Assembly: GCA_030272155.1 (NCBI GenBank)
Contig: CP126202.1
Location: forward strand, 1,984,001-2,048,000
Direction: 5' to 3'
DNA from: Tetradesmus obliquus
Taxonomy: Eukaryota; Chlorophyta; Chlorophyceae; Sphaeropleales; Scenedesmaceae
DNA: 64,000 nucleotides
Shown: piece by piece, positions 1-11,890 of the stretch
Layout of the letters: every line of letters starts with the position of its first letter
Position numbering within the stretch: the stretch's first letter is position 1
The notes under the pieces: generated by a model
What the model was told of the DNA's origin: nothing
The model's database searches: none
Seen by the model: the letters and a program-made list of their open reading frames with translations, nothing else
Program-made: the position numbers and the translations under genes

Positions 1-1269
1 GCATGACCGTCTCCCCAAGCTGCTGCTGCTGGTTGGCGCAGACGCAGTACCATATGACCACCTCGTGCAACCTTTCAATATCAAGCATCAACATAAAACA
101 TAAACAGCAGACGCATGCGCCACACCCACCTGCCACTGGCACGCCTGCAGCAGCTGGATGCGCATGACTGTCTCCCCAAGCGGCTGCTGCTGGTTGGCAC
201 AGAAGCAGCCCGCCTCAAACACCTCAATGGCCACGCGGCGCTCCGGAAGAGCAAGCTTGAGTGCAAGCAGGCCGTCTTCGCTGACCATGTTGAGGGCATA
301 TGGGATGCCAAGCGACGCCAGGCAGCGTGCGACGTCCTGCATGCACAACAATTCACCATGGATTTGATTCAGTGGGGCTATTTAGCAACCTTGAATGCCT
401 CAATGGCCACACAGCGCTCCGGAATGAACAGCAAGCTTGAGTGCAAGCAGGCCGCCTTCAGACCCCATGTTGAAGGCTCATTGAATACCTAGGGAAGCCA
501 AGCAGCGCGCAACGTCCTGCAGGTGCAGTAGGGTACATAACATGCTTTGTTGTTGAGTTTTGGTTGCTGTTGGTGTTCAGTTATGCTTGTCGCGCCAACA
601 GGCCATAATAAAACCAGCAAGTAAAGGACTGATGTGCGGATGTTGGTGATTGTGCGTTAGTTGGTGATTCTGGCAGCAGGCACTCCTCGCTGACCATCAT
701 GGTCAGCCTAGTAGGCTGCCTTGAAGGCCTGCTGGGCTGTCAAAAGCTTCTTATTAATTCAGCCCTTTGTGACCATCACCTGTATGAGGTCTGAGGGTGG
801 TGCCGCCACTGCTGCCTCCTGCACTGGCCTGCCAGGCTCCCGTCATCAAACCGAGCTCTGCCACAAACTTAGTTCAACGTTATGTTACAAGTACCTGTGT
901 GAGGTCGACGGTTGGAGGTGCCACTGCTGCCCCCTGTGCAGCCTTGAATGCCGGCCAAGCTGCTGAACCAGCCCAGTAACCAAAACAACAGCATAAATAA
1001 CACATGTGTAACACTCACCTGAATGAGGTCTGAGGGTGGTGCTGCCACTGCTGCCTCCTGAGCTGCCTTGAAGGCCTGCCAAGCTGTCAAGATGAGCTGC
1101 GGGGGAATGGTGAACAAGCTGGCTCCATCAGGGTTCTTGCAGATCATCAAATACGCCTGGCAGCAGCAGCAGCAGGGAAAGAATGGACGGGAGGAGGAAT
1201 CTAAGGATGATTTGTAGGGCATGGTGAACAGGCTGGCTCCGTTGAAGTTCTTGCAGATCATCAGGTACA

Positions 1270-1312
<43 letters not shown>

Positions 1313-1322
1313 CAGCAGCCGC

Positions 1323-1355
<33 letters not shown>

Positions 1356-1438
1356 GAGAACAGCGGCGTGAGGATGGAGTGTGGGGGATCGTGAACAAGC
1401 TGGCTCCATCAGGGTTCTTGCAGATCATCAGGTGCGCC

Positions 1439-1471
<33 letters not shown>

Positions 1472-3549
1472 GGCTGTCAGGTGGGACCACATCAACAGCA
1501 ACATCCATGTACACTGCCAAAAAGCGACTGCCGCACCTACCTGGTACAGCTGTGACAGCGCGCCATGCCGTGATGCAAGCACGTGATGCGGTGATGCACA
1601 AGCAATGCGACGCAGAGCCCACAGCACCACAGCTGTGACCAACATCATATAGTGATATTCAACCTGCTCAAGCACTAAGGTTCAAGTACATCAGCATCTA
1701 CCTGGTACAGCTGTGACAATGCGCCAGGAGTCATCCCGCCCGCCACCGCCTGCTGCGCCAGCAACCCCATCGCGCCGTTCCACACTCCACGACTAAAACC
1801 TTCAGTTCAACAACGTACTAAAGTGCTGCTGCCAGCGCCAAGTGGTCAGCGTCCATGCTGCTGACCTTGGGCTGCTGTTTACAGGAAACAAATTGTTGTA
1901 ATGCTTATTCCCACTTGTGAAAATGGTGTTGACCTACCTGGTACAGCTGTGACAGCGCGCCAGGCGTCATCCCGCCCGCCACCGCCGGCTGCGCCAGCAA
2001 CCCCATCGCGCCGTTCCACAGCTCAGGACTCAGATCCTTGAACAAACAGAAGCACCACAGCGCACTCGCAAGCGCCGAAGGATCTGCCTCCGCTACCTGC
2101 GGCTGCAGCTGCTGCCGCAGCTGCTGCAGCAGCGCTTTCGGCGGGGCGTAAGCCAGCGTGGCGTAGCTCTGCAGCAGCGAGGTGAGCGCAGCCGCCGGCA
2201 GCCGGTGGGCTGGTGGCGTGCTGCTGCCGGCGGCTGCGGCGGCCGAGGCTTGCGAAAGCTTGCTGGCAATGTGCTGTGCGGCGCTGTGAAGCAGGGTGAC
2301 GCCGGGGTGGAACTTCAGGCGCGCGTACACCTGCAGCAGAGCAGCATGTGACAATTATCCGGATGAATGGCTTTGATTTAGTGTTGTATTTGAGTTTCAA
2401 TGCCTGCAGCGTTGCTGCTTGTGTTGTGCGGCGCCATGTAGGAGGGTGACGCCAGGGTGGAACTTCAGGCACGCATACACCTGCAGTGCAGCAGCAGCTG
2501 ACATTTTATGTGAATGAATGGCCTGCATCAATTGTTGTGTTTGGTTCGATGGTTGCGAGAGCTTGCTGGCGATGTGCTGTGCGGCGCTGTGTAGGAGGGT
2601 CACGCCCGGGTCTTGAATTTGAGGCGCGCATACACCTGCAGAGCAGTGCACGACATCCGAGGCGTTGCAACATCAGGATCGACATGCGAGTCGCATGCCT
2701 GATATGCTGCAGCTTGGCGTTGTGACAGCTATTTGCACAAGTCTGTCATTCCCTCTCAACGCAACCAATCCCACTCTGCACCGCACCAGTTCCACCAGTG
2801 CAGCAGGGCCTGAGCTGCCCATGTTGGCCACCGCCAGCTCAGCAGCAGCCGCCAGCACCACTCACAAGCCGTTACCAGCAATCCTAAAAGCTGCAGCAAA
2901 ACACACCTGCAGCAGCTCTGCCAACTTCAAGCAAAGCGCTGCATTGCACCCATGCCCACTATAGATCACACCCAACCCACCGAAGGTAGTACACAAACAA
3001 AGAAACCGCACACCTGCAGCAGCTCTACCAGAGCCGCAGGACTTGAGCTGCCCATATTCGCCACCGCCAGCTCAGCAGCAGCCGCCAGCAGCCCACCAGG
3101 CGGGCCCACCCATGGTCATGTACAAAAACACACAATACCATGATCTCCAGCTCGACCACCTAAAAGCAGCACACTGTGCGCTGCTTCATAGTCAGGAACA
3201 CCACAGACAACCTCCAGCAAGCTTCACAAATGGAGAAAGTGACACCCACCTGCAGCAGCTCCACCAAAGCAGCAGGGCCTGAGCTGCCCATATTCGCCAC
3301 CGCCAGCTCAGCAGCAGCCGCCAGCAGCCCGCCAGGCGGGCCCACCCCCAGCCCGATCAGCCCACCAAGCAGCGGGCCCAGGCTGGCCGGCGGCAGGCTG
3401 CCAATGCAGGCCTCTGCCTGAGTCAGCATTGCTTGCAGCATTTGGGGTGGCGGGGGGTGCCCGAATTGTGCGTAGGCCCAGGTTAGCTGGTGCAGCTGCT
3501 CGCCAGTGAAGCTGGGCAGGGCTTCGGATAGCATCTGAGCAGCAGCAGC

Positions 3550-3583
<34 letters not shown>

Positions 3584-3921
3584 GCAAGGGGTGTGTCAGC
3601 ATAGCTTGGAGCATTTGGGGAGGTGGGGGGTGCCCAAACTGTCCATGCCCAGGTTCGCTGGTGCAGCTGCTCGCCAGTGAAGGTGGGCAGGGCTTCGGCT
3701 AGCACCTGACAGCAGCAGCAGCAGCAGCAGCAGAAGCAGCAGTGGGTGAGTCAGCATGACCCCAGGCTGGCCGGCGGCACGCTGCCAATGCAGGCCTCTG
3801 CCTGAGTCAGCATTGCTTGCAGCATTTGGTGTGGTGGGGCGTGCCCGAATTGTGCGTAGGCCCAGGTGAGCTGGTGCAGCTGCTCGCCAGTGAAGGAGGG
3901 GAGGGCTTCGGCCAGCACCTG

Positions 3922-3957
<36 letters not shown>

Positions 3958-6265
3958 AGGGGTGTGTCAGCATTGCTTGCAGCATCTGGGGTGGTGGCGG
4001 ATGCCCGAATTGTGCGTAGGCCCAGATGAGCTGGTGCAGCTGCTCGCCAATGAAGGAGGAAAGGGAATCCGCGAGCACCTGATGGCAGCAGCAGCAGCAG
4101 CAGCATTAGGTTGAGTCAGCATGGCCCTAGGCTGGCTGGCGGCAGGCTGCCAATGCATGCCTCTGCCTGAGTCAGCATAGCTTGCAGCATCTGGGGTGGT
4201 GGGGGGTGCCCGAACTGGGCGTATGCCCAGGTTAGCTGGTGCAGCTGCTCGCCAGTGAAGGTGGGGAGGGCTTCGGCTAGCACCTGTTCACAGCAGCAGC
4301 AGCAGCAGCAGCAGCAGGAACAGCAGCAAGCTGGTCATGTGGCAACTAGAAAACCTGATCCAGCACGATTGCAAGCGGCCGAGACGTACACAGCTGCATG
4401 TGTATGCTGATTTTCAAAGTAAACAGGCGAATTGATACAGATACGGACTCTGGGCAAACAATCAAGGTGCATGCATGTGTCGTTGCAGCCCACCTGCAGC
4501 ACGGCGTCCAGCAGCGCTGCTGGCGGGCGGAACTCCATGCGCGCAAACGCCCACATCGCCTGGCAGGCATGCCTGCAGCGGCAGCAGCAGCGGCAGCGGC
4601 AGCAGCAACATGTTTGCAAATACCATTGGCCTGAGTAACTTTGCTAGGTTTGCACTCATAAGCATGATCTTGAGCGCAGCAGCAGCACCAGTGTGGCCAG
4701 CGCCCCCAGGCTGATGACTCACAACAATGATAGCATTAACCATAGTGACAACATCAAGCATGATGAGATTGCATGTGGTTCTGACAGTAACAAAACAGCC
4801 CCACTTTGCCAAAACAGGCCCAGGTTGCGGCCCAGTGCCCCTGCAGCAGCGTCTAGCAGCGGCGTCCCAGGCACATAACCCAGAGTCGCCAGCACAGCAA
4901 ACTTGATAACACATATGAGACCACTTCAAACATGATAACACAAGAACGTGTAAAACAGGGGTTACCTTGGTGAAAACAGCCCCAAGTTGCGGCCCAGCGC
5001 CCCTGCAGCAGCCTCCAGCAGTGGTGTGCCAGGCACATAGCCCAGCGTGGCCAGTGCCCCTAGGCTGCTGGCCAGCTGCTCCTTCCAATATGACAGCATG
5101 CCAGCAACCATAGAAAACATTACAAACGTTATTAAACCCATGAATTAATAATCACCTTGGCGAAAGAGGCCCAGATTGCGGCCCAGAGCGCCTGCAGCGG
5201 CTTCAAGCAGTGGTGTCCCTGGCACATAACCAAGGGTTGCCAGTGCCCCCAGGCTGCTGGCCAGCTGCTATTTCAACTGGACAGCATGCCAGCAACAATA
5301 AAAACAATGCAAACGGTCTAAAATCGATGAACTAATACTCACCTGGGCGAAAACAGGCCCAGATTGCGGCCCAGAGCGCCAGCAGCGGCTTCCAGCAGTG
5401 GTGTGCCAGGCACATAGCCAACAGTGGCTAGCGCTCCCAGGCTGCTGGCCAGCTGCTCCTTACAAAATGACAGCATGCCAGCCACGGCAATAACAATGCA
5501 ATACGGAAAACATGACAGTACTTGAATATACCTTGGCGAAAAGAGGCCCAGGTTGCGGCCTAGTGCCCCTGCAGCGGCTTCAAGCAGCGGTGTGCCAGGC
5601 ACATAGCCCAGCGTTGCCAGTGCCCCCAGGCTGCTGGCCAGCTGCTCAGCAGTGAAGCCAGGGAGTTTGGCCAGAATTTGGGCAGCCAAGGCATCCAGGA
5701 AGCCTACATCAGGCACCACCTGCAGCTGCAGTAGATCACAAGCAGGACAGCAGCACATGGACTATGTCAGGACGGCAGCAACGCCGCTTGGCTAGGATCT
5801 GCGCTAATAAGGCATCCAGGAAGCCCACATCAGGCACCACCTGCGCTGCAGTAGATCACAAGCAGGACAGCAGGGCGGGGAAATACATGTGTGTCAGATG
5901 TCATGGCCACTGCAGCCAGTGCCCCCAGGCTGGCCAGCTGCTCAGCAGGGCATTGCCCAGGAAACCCACATCCGGCACCACCTGCAGCTGCAGTCGCAAA
6001 AATCACTAACATGCCAGGCAGCAACATACAGGAGGTGTCAAGTGTGGCTGCTCTGCTGTCACTCCAACGGATGCCATCTGAGCGGCCAGCGCATCTTAAA
6101 AGCCGACATCAGGCGCCGTCCGCAGCTACTTTCAAACAACGAGGCAGGTTTCATTTGCGCGAAACACCGGCGAGCACAATACAGCAAGCCACACGCATCT
6201 CACCTGTGCCAGGGCCCTCACCACCTCTGCCAGCTGCTTGGGCCCCATGCTGCCTGCCCGTGTTC
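1..6265 (-). repeat. Tandem exon-edge fragments of the RAP-domain gene
   Basis: Partial exon copies fill the introns. Exon 8: a 3'-side copy at 1-50 and a 5'-side copy at ~390-525. Exon 7: 3'-side copies ~783-838 and ~899-967, 5'-side copies ~1206-1275 and ~1388-1442. Exon 6: 3'-side ~1536-1572 and ~1690-1795, 5'-side ~2410-2485 and ~2553-2642. Exon 5: 3'-side ~2795-2915 and ~3008-3105, 5'-side ~3597-3712, ~3775-3922, ~3966-4083 and ~4128-4287. Exon 3: 3'-side ~4800-4880, ~4973-5085, ~5153-5270 and ~5340-5460, 5'-side near 5790-5870, 5950-5990 and 6085-6125. Exon 2: a 3'-side copy at ~6208-6265. Fragments keep recognisable donors or acceptors. Boundaries are by eye. Confidence 0.85.
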
Positions 6266-6704
6266 AAGGCTTTTGGGTTTTCAGAGTCAGTACGCAAAAC
6301 CCTAAAATCCTAGACGCAGCTAAACCCTCACCTGTGCCAGCGCCCACACCACCTCTGCCAGCTGCTTGGGCCCCATGCTACCTGCCCGTGACCTACACAG
6401 CCCCAACAGATCCTGCAGCTGCTGCTGCTCCTGCTGCTGCTGCGGGTCAATGCTGCTGCCGGCTGCCCGCAGCTGCGCTAAGCGGTACATCACTAGGGTT
6501 AGGTGCTCTGTGAAAAGCCCCATGCCGCGCTCAGCGGCGATCTGCAGCAGATCTGAAGGCGTGGCAGCAGCAGCAATGCGCACTGTGATGTCTGGCGGCT
6601 GCTGCTGCTGCTGCTGCTGCTGCTGGATGATCTGCTGCTGCTGGATGATCTGCTGCTGCTGGATGATCTGCTGCTGCTGAGGAGGGAGCATGTTGACGGC
6701 AGCT

Positions 6705-6748
<44 letters not shown>

Positions 6749-6789
6749 TGCTGCATTGATGGCAGCAAGCAAGCCATTGCCAGACGGCA

Positions 6790-6821
<32 letters not shown>

Positions 6822-7230
6822 ATGCCGGCGCCTGCTGCTGCTGCTGCTGCCAGGCCACTCATAAGTAAGCCGGCACTGAACCCGCCAGGAGGCAATGCAC
6901 CACCACCAACTGCCGCCGCCGCTGCCGCCGCTGCTGCCGCTGCTGCATCAGCACCGCCGTAGTTGACTGCGCCTGCTGCAGCATTAGACAGTAGAGGAGT
7001 GGGAGTGCCTGCAGCATGCAGAGCTCCGCCCTGCCCAGCTGGCATATACTGCTGCTGCTGCTGCTGCGCTGGCACTGGCAGCTGCATTGCCCCTCCACCC
7101 ATCCCTGCTGCTGCTGCTGCTGGTGGAGGCGGCGGCACTCCTGCCTGTGCATGTTGCGCTGCTGCCAGTGCATTAGCAAGCGAAGAGAGATCACCTGCTG
7201 CTGCCATCTGCTGCTGCATTGCTGCCAACA

Positions 7231-7261
<31 letters not shown>

Positions 7262-7380
7262 AGCTGAGGGTGGCTGGCCTACCAAAGAAGGCGGCGTTAG
7301 CTGAGGCTGCTGCAGCAGTGGAAGCCCACCTGCCGCCCCTTCTGCAGCAGCAGCAGCAGCAGCAGGGTTTGCTAGCACCA

Positions 7381-7415
<35 letters not shown>

Positions 7416-7529
7416 CCACCTGGGTACACAGCTATCAGCTGCCCATCTGCTCCCTGCACCAGCTGCAGCCCTGCTGACAGTGCCACCTGCTGCTGCTGGC
7501 CGCCAGGGCCTGGCATCAGCAGCATGATC

Positions 7530-7572
<43 letters not shown>

Positions 7573-8039
7573 AGCCAGGTTGGGGTACTCCCAGGGGCTG
7601 CTGCTGTGGCTGCTGCATTTGAACTTCCTGCTGCTGCTGCTGCTGCTGCTGCTGTTGGGGACCCAGCCTACCGGAACCAGCACCATGCTGCTGCTGCTGC
7701 TGCTGCTGCTCAAACTGCCCTGCAGCATGATCACCACCCCTACCACCAGGCACCCTATCCCTGCCAGTGTCGCTGCCACCCCCATGACCCCCACCCCAGC
7801 CCCCCCTGCCTCTACTGCTGCTGTCGGCCCTACCACCCCCACTGAACCTTCCAGGGCCAGCTGCTGCTGCTGCATCCCTAGCGCCCCTTGCTGTAGCGCT
7901 GGTAGCAGCACCAGCACCAGCAGACACTGAAAAGTCACTCCTGCTGGCGCTACCTGCTCTGCCTGCACTGTGCTGCTGCTGCTGCTGTGGAGGTGGCGGC
8001 GGTGGTGGCGGCTCCTCACTAACAGCAGCACCGTGCCTG

Positions 8040-8086
<47 letters not shown>

Positions 8087-8285
8087 GCGCCGAGGCCAAT
8101 CATTGCCACCGCTGCCGCCCCGCTGCTGCTTGTGTGGCAGTCCTGCTGCTGCTGCTGCTGCTGCTGCTGGGCCGCCTTTGACAAAAGCTGGCCTGCCAGC
8201 CTGCTGCTGCTGCTGCTGCTGCTGCTGCCTGCCGTCCCAGCTGTCTCCGCTTCCTCGTCTGCCTCGACAAGGTGATGCGTGGCCT

Positions 8286-8324
<39 letters not shown>

Positions 8325-8486
8325 GGCCTGCCTCGCTTCCCTAGCACGCCAGCGCCAGCAATAGTCCATGTAGAATCAGCAGCAGCATGCTCAGCGGCAC
8401 CATCCTGCCGCTGCCGGTGCTGCTGCTGCTGCTGCTCACGCCCACCCCTGTCTGCAGAGCCGCCCCTGCTGTCACCAGAAGCAGCA

Positions 8487-8524
<38 letters not shown>

Positions 8525-8789
8525 CCGTGCAGCGCGCACCATAGGCCTTGGGCCAGTTGGCTGCGGCCCTTTCGGCTGCTGCTGCTGTTGCTTCTGCTGG
8601 TAGTCAGGTGGTTGCTGCTGCTGCTGCTGCTGCTGGCCTGGCGCGTGCTGCTGCTGAGTTGCCCTCTGCTGCTGTGTGTCAGGCAGCGCCTGAACAGCAC
8701 CATTCCGCAAGTCTTCAAACTGCAACTGCAGCGGCTGCTGCTGCTGCTGCTGCGGTTGCTGTGGCTGCTGCTGGAGCAGCACGATCTGT

Positions 8790-8822
<33 letters not shown>

Positions 8823-8933
8823 GTGGCACCTGTGCCCCGCAGGTCAATGGTGGCTCCCTCACGGCTGCTAGGGCCCCTCAAGTCAAACGTGGTTTGACCA
8901 GCAGCAGGCCCGGCACTCAGCAGCACTATCTGT

Positions 8934-8966
<33 letters not shown>

Positions 8967-9065
8967 CTGCCAGGCGCTGAGACTGGCAGCTGCTGCAGGT
9001 GTAGAAGTTGTGGCTGCTGCTGCTGCTGAGGTGCCGAGTGTGCCACCAGCACTTGAGGGGCTTGC

Positions 9066-9100
<35 letters not shown>

Positions 9101-9663
9101 TGGCTGGCTGCCTGGGGGACCACCCTGCAGTATGATTACTTGCGGCTGCTGCTGTGGCTGCTGCTGCTGCTGCTGCTGCAGCTGCTGACGCCCCTGTGGC
9201 TGCAGGTGCATTGGCACGCCTGCTGCTGCTGCTGCTGTTGCTGCTGGTGGTCCTTGCAGGATAATCGTGCCAGGTGGTGGGGCACCGCCAGGCTGCTGTG
9301 CACCAGCTGCTGCTGCTGCTGCTGCGTGTGGTGGCGGCCCTGCTATCAATACAGCCCCGGGTGGGGGCTGCTGCTGCTGCCGCTGCTGCTGCTGCGGCAG
9401 TGGCTGTAGCACCATAGCACCGGGCGGAGGCTGCTGCTGCTGCTGCTGCTGCTGCTGACCTGGCTGACTCTGCCGCCGCATCGGGCGCCTCCCGCCGGCT
9501 GCCCCTAAACCCTCATGTGAAGGCGGGCCACTAAAACCCTCGTCACGCCAGGCATCCCCGTCCCTGGGTCCAAAACCCCGGGGGCTGTGTGGCCTTGGGG
9601 GCCCCCTAGGATCCTCAACAAAGGGTGGACCTCTGCTAAGCATTGGCCTTGGCCCAGGCCGTC

Positions 9664-9710
<47 letters not shown>

Positions 9711-11890
9711 CTGCCATCCACAGGTCCAGCCGGCACAAGCAGCGGCGGCCGCATCCCCTGCTGCTGCTGCAGCTGCTGAGGTAGCATTGGCGGCCCACCA
9801 ACTACCACTGCCCCTGGCGGCAAACCCTGGTGCGGCACTAAACCCAAGCCCACGCCTGGCGGCGGCCCGCCTACTGTTATAACAGCGCCAGGCGGCGGCG
9901 GTCCCACCACAATGGTGGGCCCGGGCCCACCGGGCGGCGGCAGGTGGTGGCCTGGCGGCGGCTGGCCCCTGCTGAACCCCAGATCTGGCCCGGGCCTAAA
10001 CCCTGGGTCGCTGGGGTGCCTGCCAAAACCCTCGTGGGGTGGTGGCAGCTCATGCGGCAGCGGCCCACCTGCATTGGTGCAGTGCATCGCGGAAGACAGG
10101 ACAATGTGCAGAGCAGTAATGCATGCATGGCCACGAATGACAGGTCACAGTGTGCCGAAAGCTGCACCTGCAGCCTGCAAAAACAAAGCTTATTCTGTTT
10201 GTCTTTGTTTGGACTGTTTGTGTGTCAGTGTGACGAACCAGGTTGTGCGAGTCTCGGTCAAAGAGTCATCCAGTAGTGTCAGCTACTCCTGAGCACGCCA
10301 TTGACTGCAATGCCTGGTTGCAGTGCCAATACAACGAAGTGGATGGTTACAGTGATTGGGATGCACAGTGAAGATAGCAGGCAACGAGGCATTGTCGTCG
10401 CTTTGAGACTGCAAGTAGCAGCAAGGAAGCGTTGCAGGAAACGTGCAAGGCTGGAAGCACATTGTCTTTGTACTGTTGCGCGGCAGGGGGTGCTGCGTGT
10501 GCAACGGCAGTGGATACCCACTGTAAAACCAAACAACGGCAACAGCAGGCATGCGCTGCTTGCCTGGCTGACCAGATGCAACAAGCTGGGGCAGCTACCA
10601 GCAGTGACAAACAAAAACACTGAAAGACGGTACTTTTGACGCTGCATGTTTTGACAGGGCTGCCGAAACCCGGTAATGATCTCGAACCAAAAACGATGAT
10701 GTTGAAGTAGGCCGTATGGTGGTATTGAGGAATTGGTCGGTGCTTCGGCTGGTGTGCGGGCCGCCACCATGCTCACAGTGAAACTCTGTTGGGTGTTTCT
10801 CTGAGTGTTTGTCCCAAGTTTTGCTTTTGCTGCCTTGGATGGTGCTTGGTGACTGTCGTAATTGAATAAAACAGAATGCTGTAACCACCGTTGTGCTGCA
10901 CCTGCATGCTCTTGATGAATTGCTTCTGCTGCTGTCCATGCCTGTTGCGCTTTGAATTTGCCTGCTGTGCCTTAAGAATGCATGATGCGCCGTGAATTTC
11001 CTGCTGAACATAACATATCTGTACTGCTTCATGCTCACAAGCTGAACCTACGCTTTGCCTGCATGCCGGGCAGTTGTATGTGCTGGTTTCCTCTTGTTTG
11101 TGACTGTTGCCGCCTTCCATGTTGGCGCTCGTCGTCCCCTGCTTCATGCTGTGTCGCAAGCATCTGATTAATGCTGTGTCACAAGCATCTGATTTGTCGT
11201 CACGCATTCTGCATGCGTGCAATGTGTATGTGTGATGTGCAGCGCTGCGCCTCATTGCTCGGTCAGGCGCCAGTGCCATGCGCAGTTATGTCAACCGACA
11301 GGGGGAGCTGACATGACTCGGCAGAAACGCAGTACGGTCGCCACATTTCCTGGCAATGGCTGCTATTCCATCAACACGACATTGTGCCGAATGTTGCGGC
11401 ACGTAAACAAGCGTCGGTTTGTGCGCCCAGCCACGCTCCCACTCCTGCCAGAAACCAGTGTGCAGGTAAGAAAGGGGACCAACACAGACCAGGAAGATAC
11501 AAAAAAAAACTGTTGCCCACCTGGCAGTGGGCCATGGTAAGGGTGTCCAGCCGGCGGCGGCTCCCTGAACCCTGGCGGTCCAAGCTCCCTAAACCCCGGG
11601 CCTGGCGGCGGCCCAAACCCTGGCCCCCTCGGGTCCGGGCCCGGCGGCGGTCCTCTGAAGTCAAAATGGTCAAACTCTCGGTCCTGACGGAAGTCAAACT
11701 CTGGATGGTGGTGGTAGGGTTCAGGATCAATACCCCTAGGGTTCAGGGGCGGTCCCCTGCGGGGTGTCTGGCCGGCACCAGGGCCCATTACCTTGCCTGT
11801 TGCGGGCCTGGGGTTTTGCTGTTGCTGCTGCTGCTGGGGTTGAGCGCCCTGGCCTGCTGCTGGTGCTGGCGCCCCTTTCTTGGGCCTCAT
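130..11890 (-). CDS. OPR/HPR-like RAP-domain organellar RNA-binding protein, Gln-rich, 3' end outside window
   Basis: Exons, in gene order: 11890-11521, 10068-6332, 5719-5532, 4572-4494, 3534-3250, 2330-1938, 1156-1019, 336-130. All phases agree, giving 1799 residues up to the left edge. Residues 1-123 are Gly/Pro-rich. Exon 2 adds about 1245 residues of poly-Gln, poly-Ala and repeated PPPGA-type segments. Residues ~1340-1730 hold helical repeats of the algal OPR/FASTK-like kind (for example EQLHQLTWAYAQFGHPPPP, LACQAMWAFARM-like blocks). Residues 1731-1799 match a RAP domain (LPERRVAIEV, then PLGETVMR and LLQACQWQ); its last strand lies beyond position 1. Known members act in chloroplasts or mitochondria on specific transcripts. 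I see no clear transit peptide at this ATG, and an in-frame TGA lies upstream, so a further 5' exon is possible. The target RNA cannot be inferred. Confidence 0.8.
6600..9720 (-). repeat. Dense (CAG)n tracts coding poly-Gln and poly-Ala in exon 2
   Basis: The plus strand shows many CTG runs; the longest is about 16 units at 8038-8085. Others lie at 6600-6625, 6710-6745, 7381-7413, 7531-7568, 8290-8322, 8920-8965 and 9667-9710. Read on the coding (minus) strand they are CAG (Gln), GCA (Ala) or AGC (Ser). The frame remains open throughout, so tracts change in whole triplets. Antisense and shifted frames give long poly-Leu, poly-Cys or poly-Ser open frames, which are artefacts of the repeat. Confidence 0.9.

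Noticed and set aside
6366-9882. Many plus-strand open frames rich in Leu, Cys and Ala opposite the Gln-rich exon
   Set aside because: They are antisense readings of CAG repeats and have no non-repeat content or splice structure.
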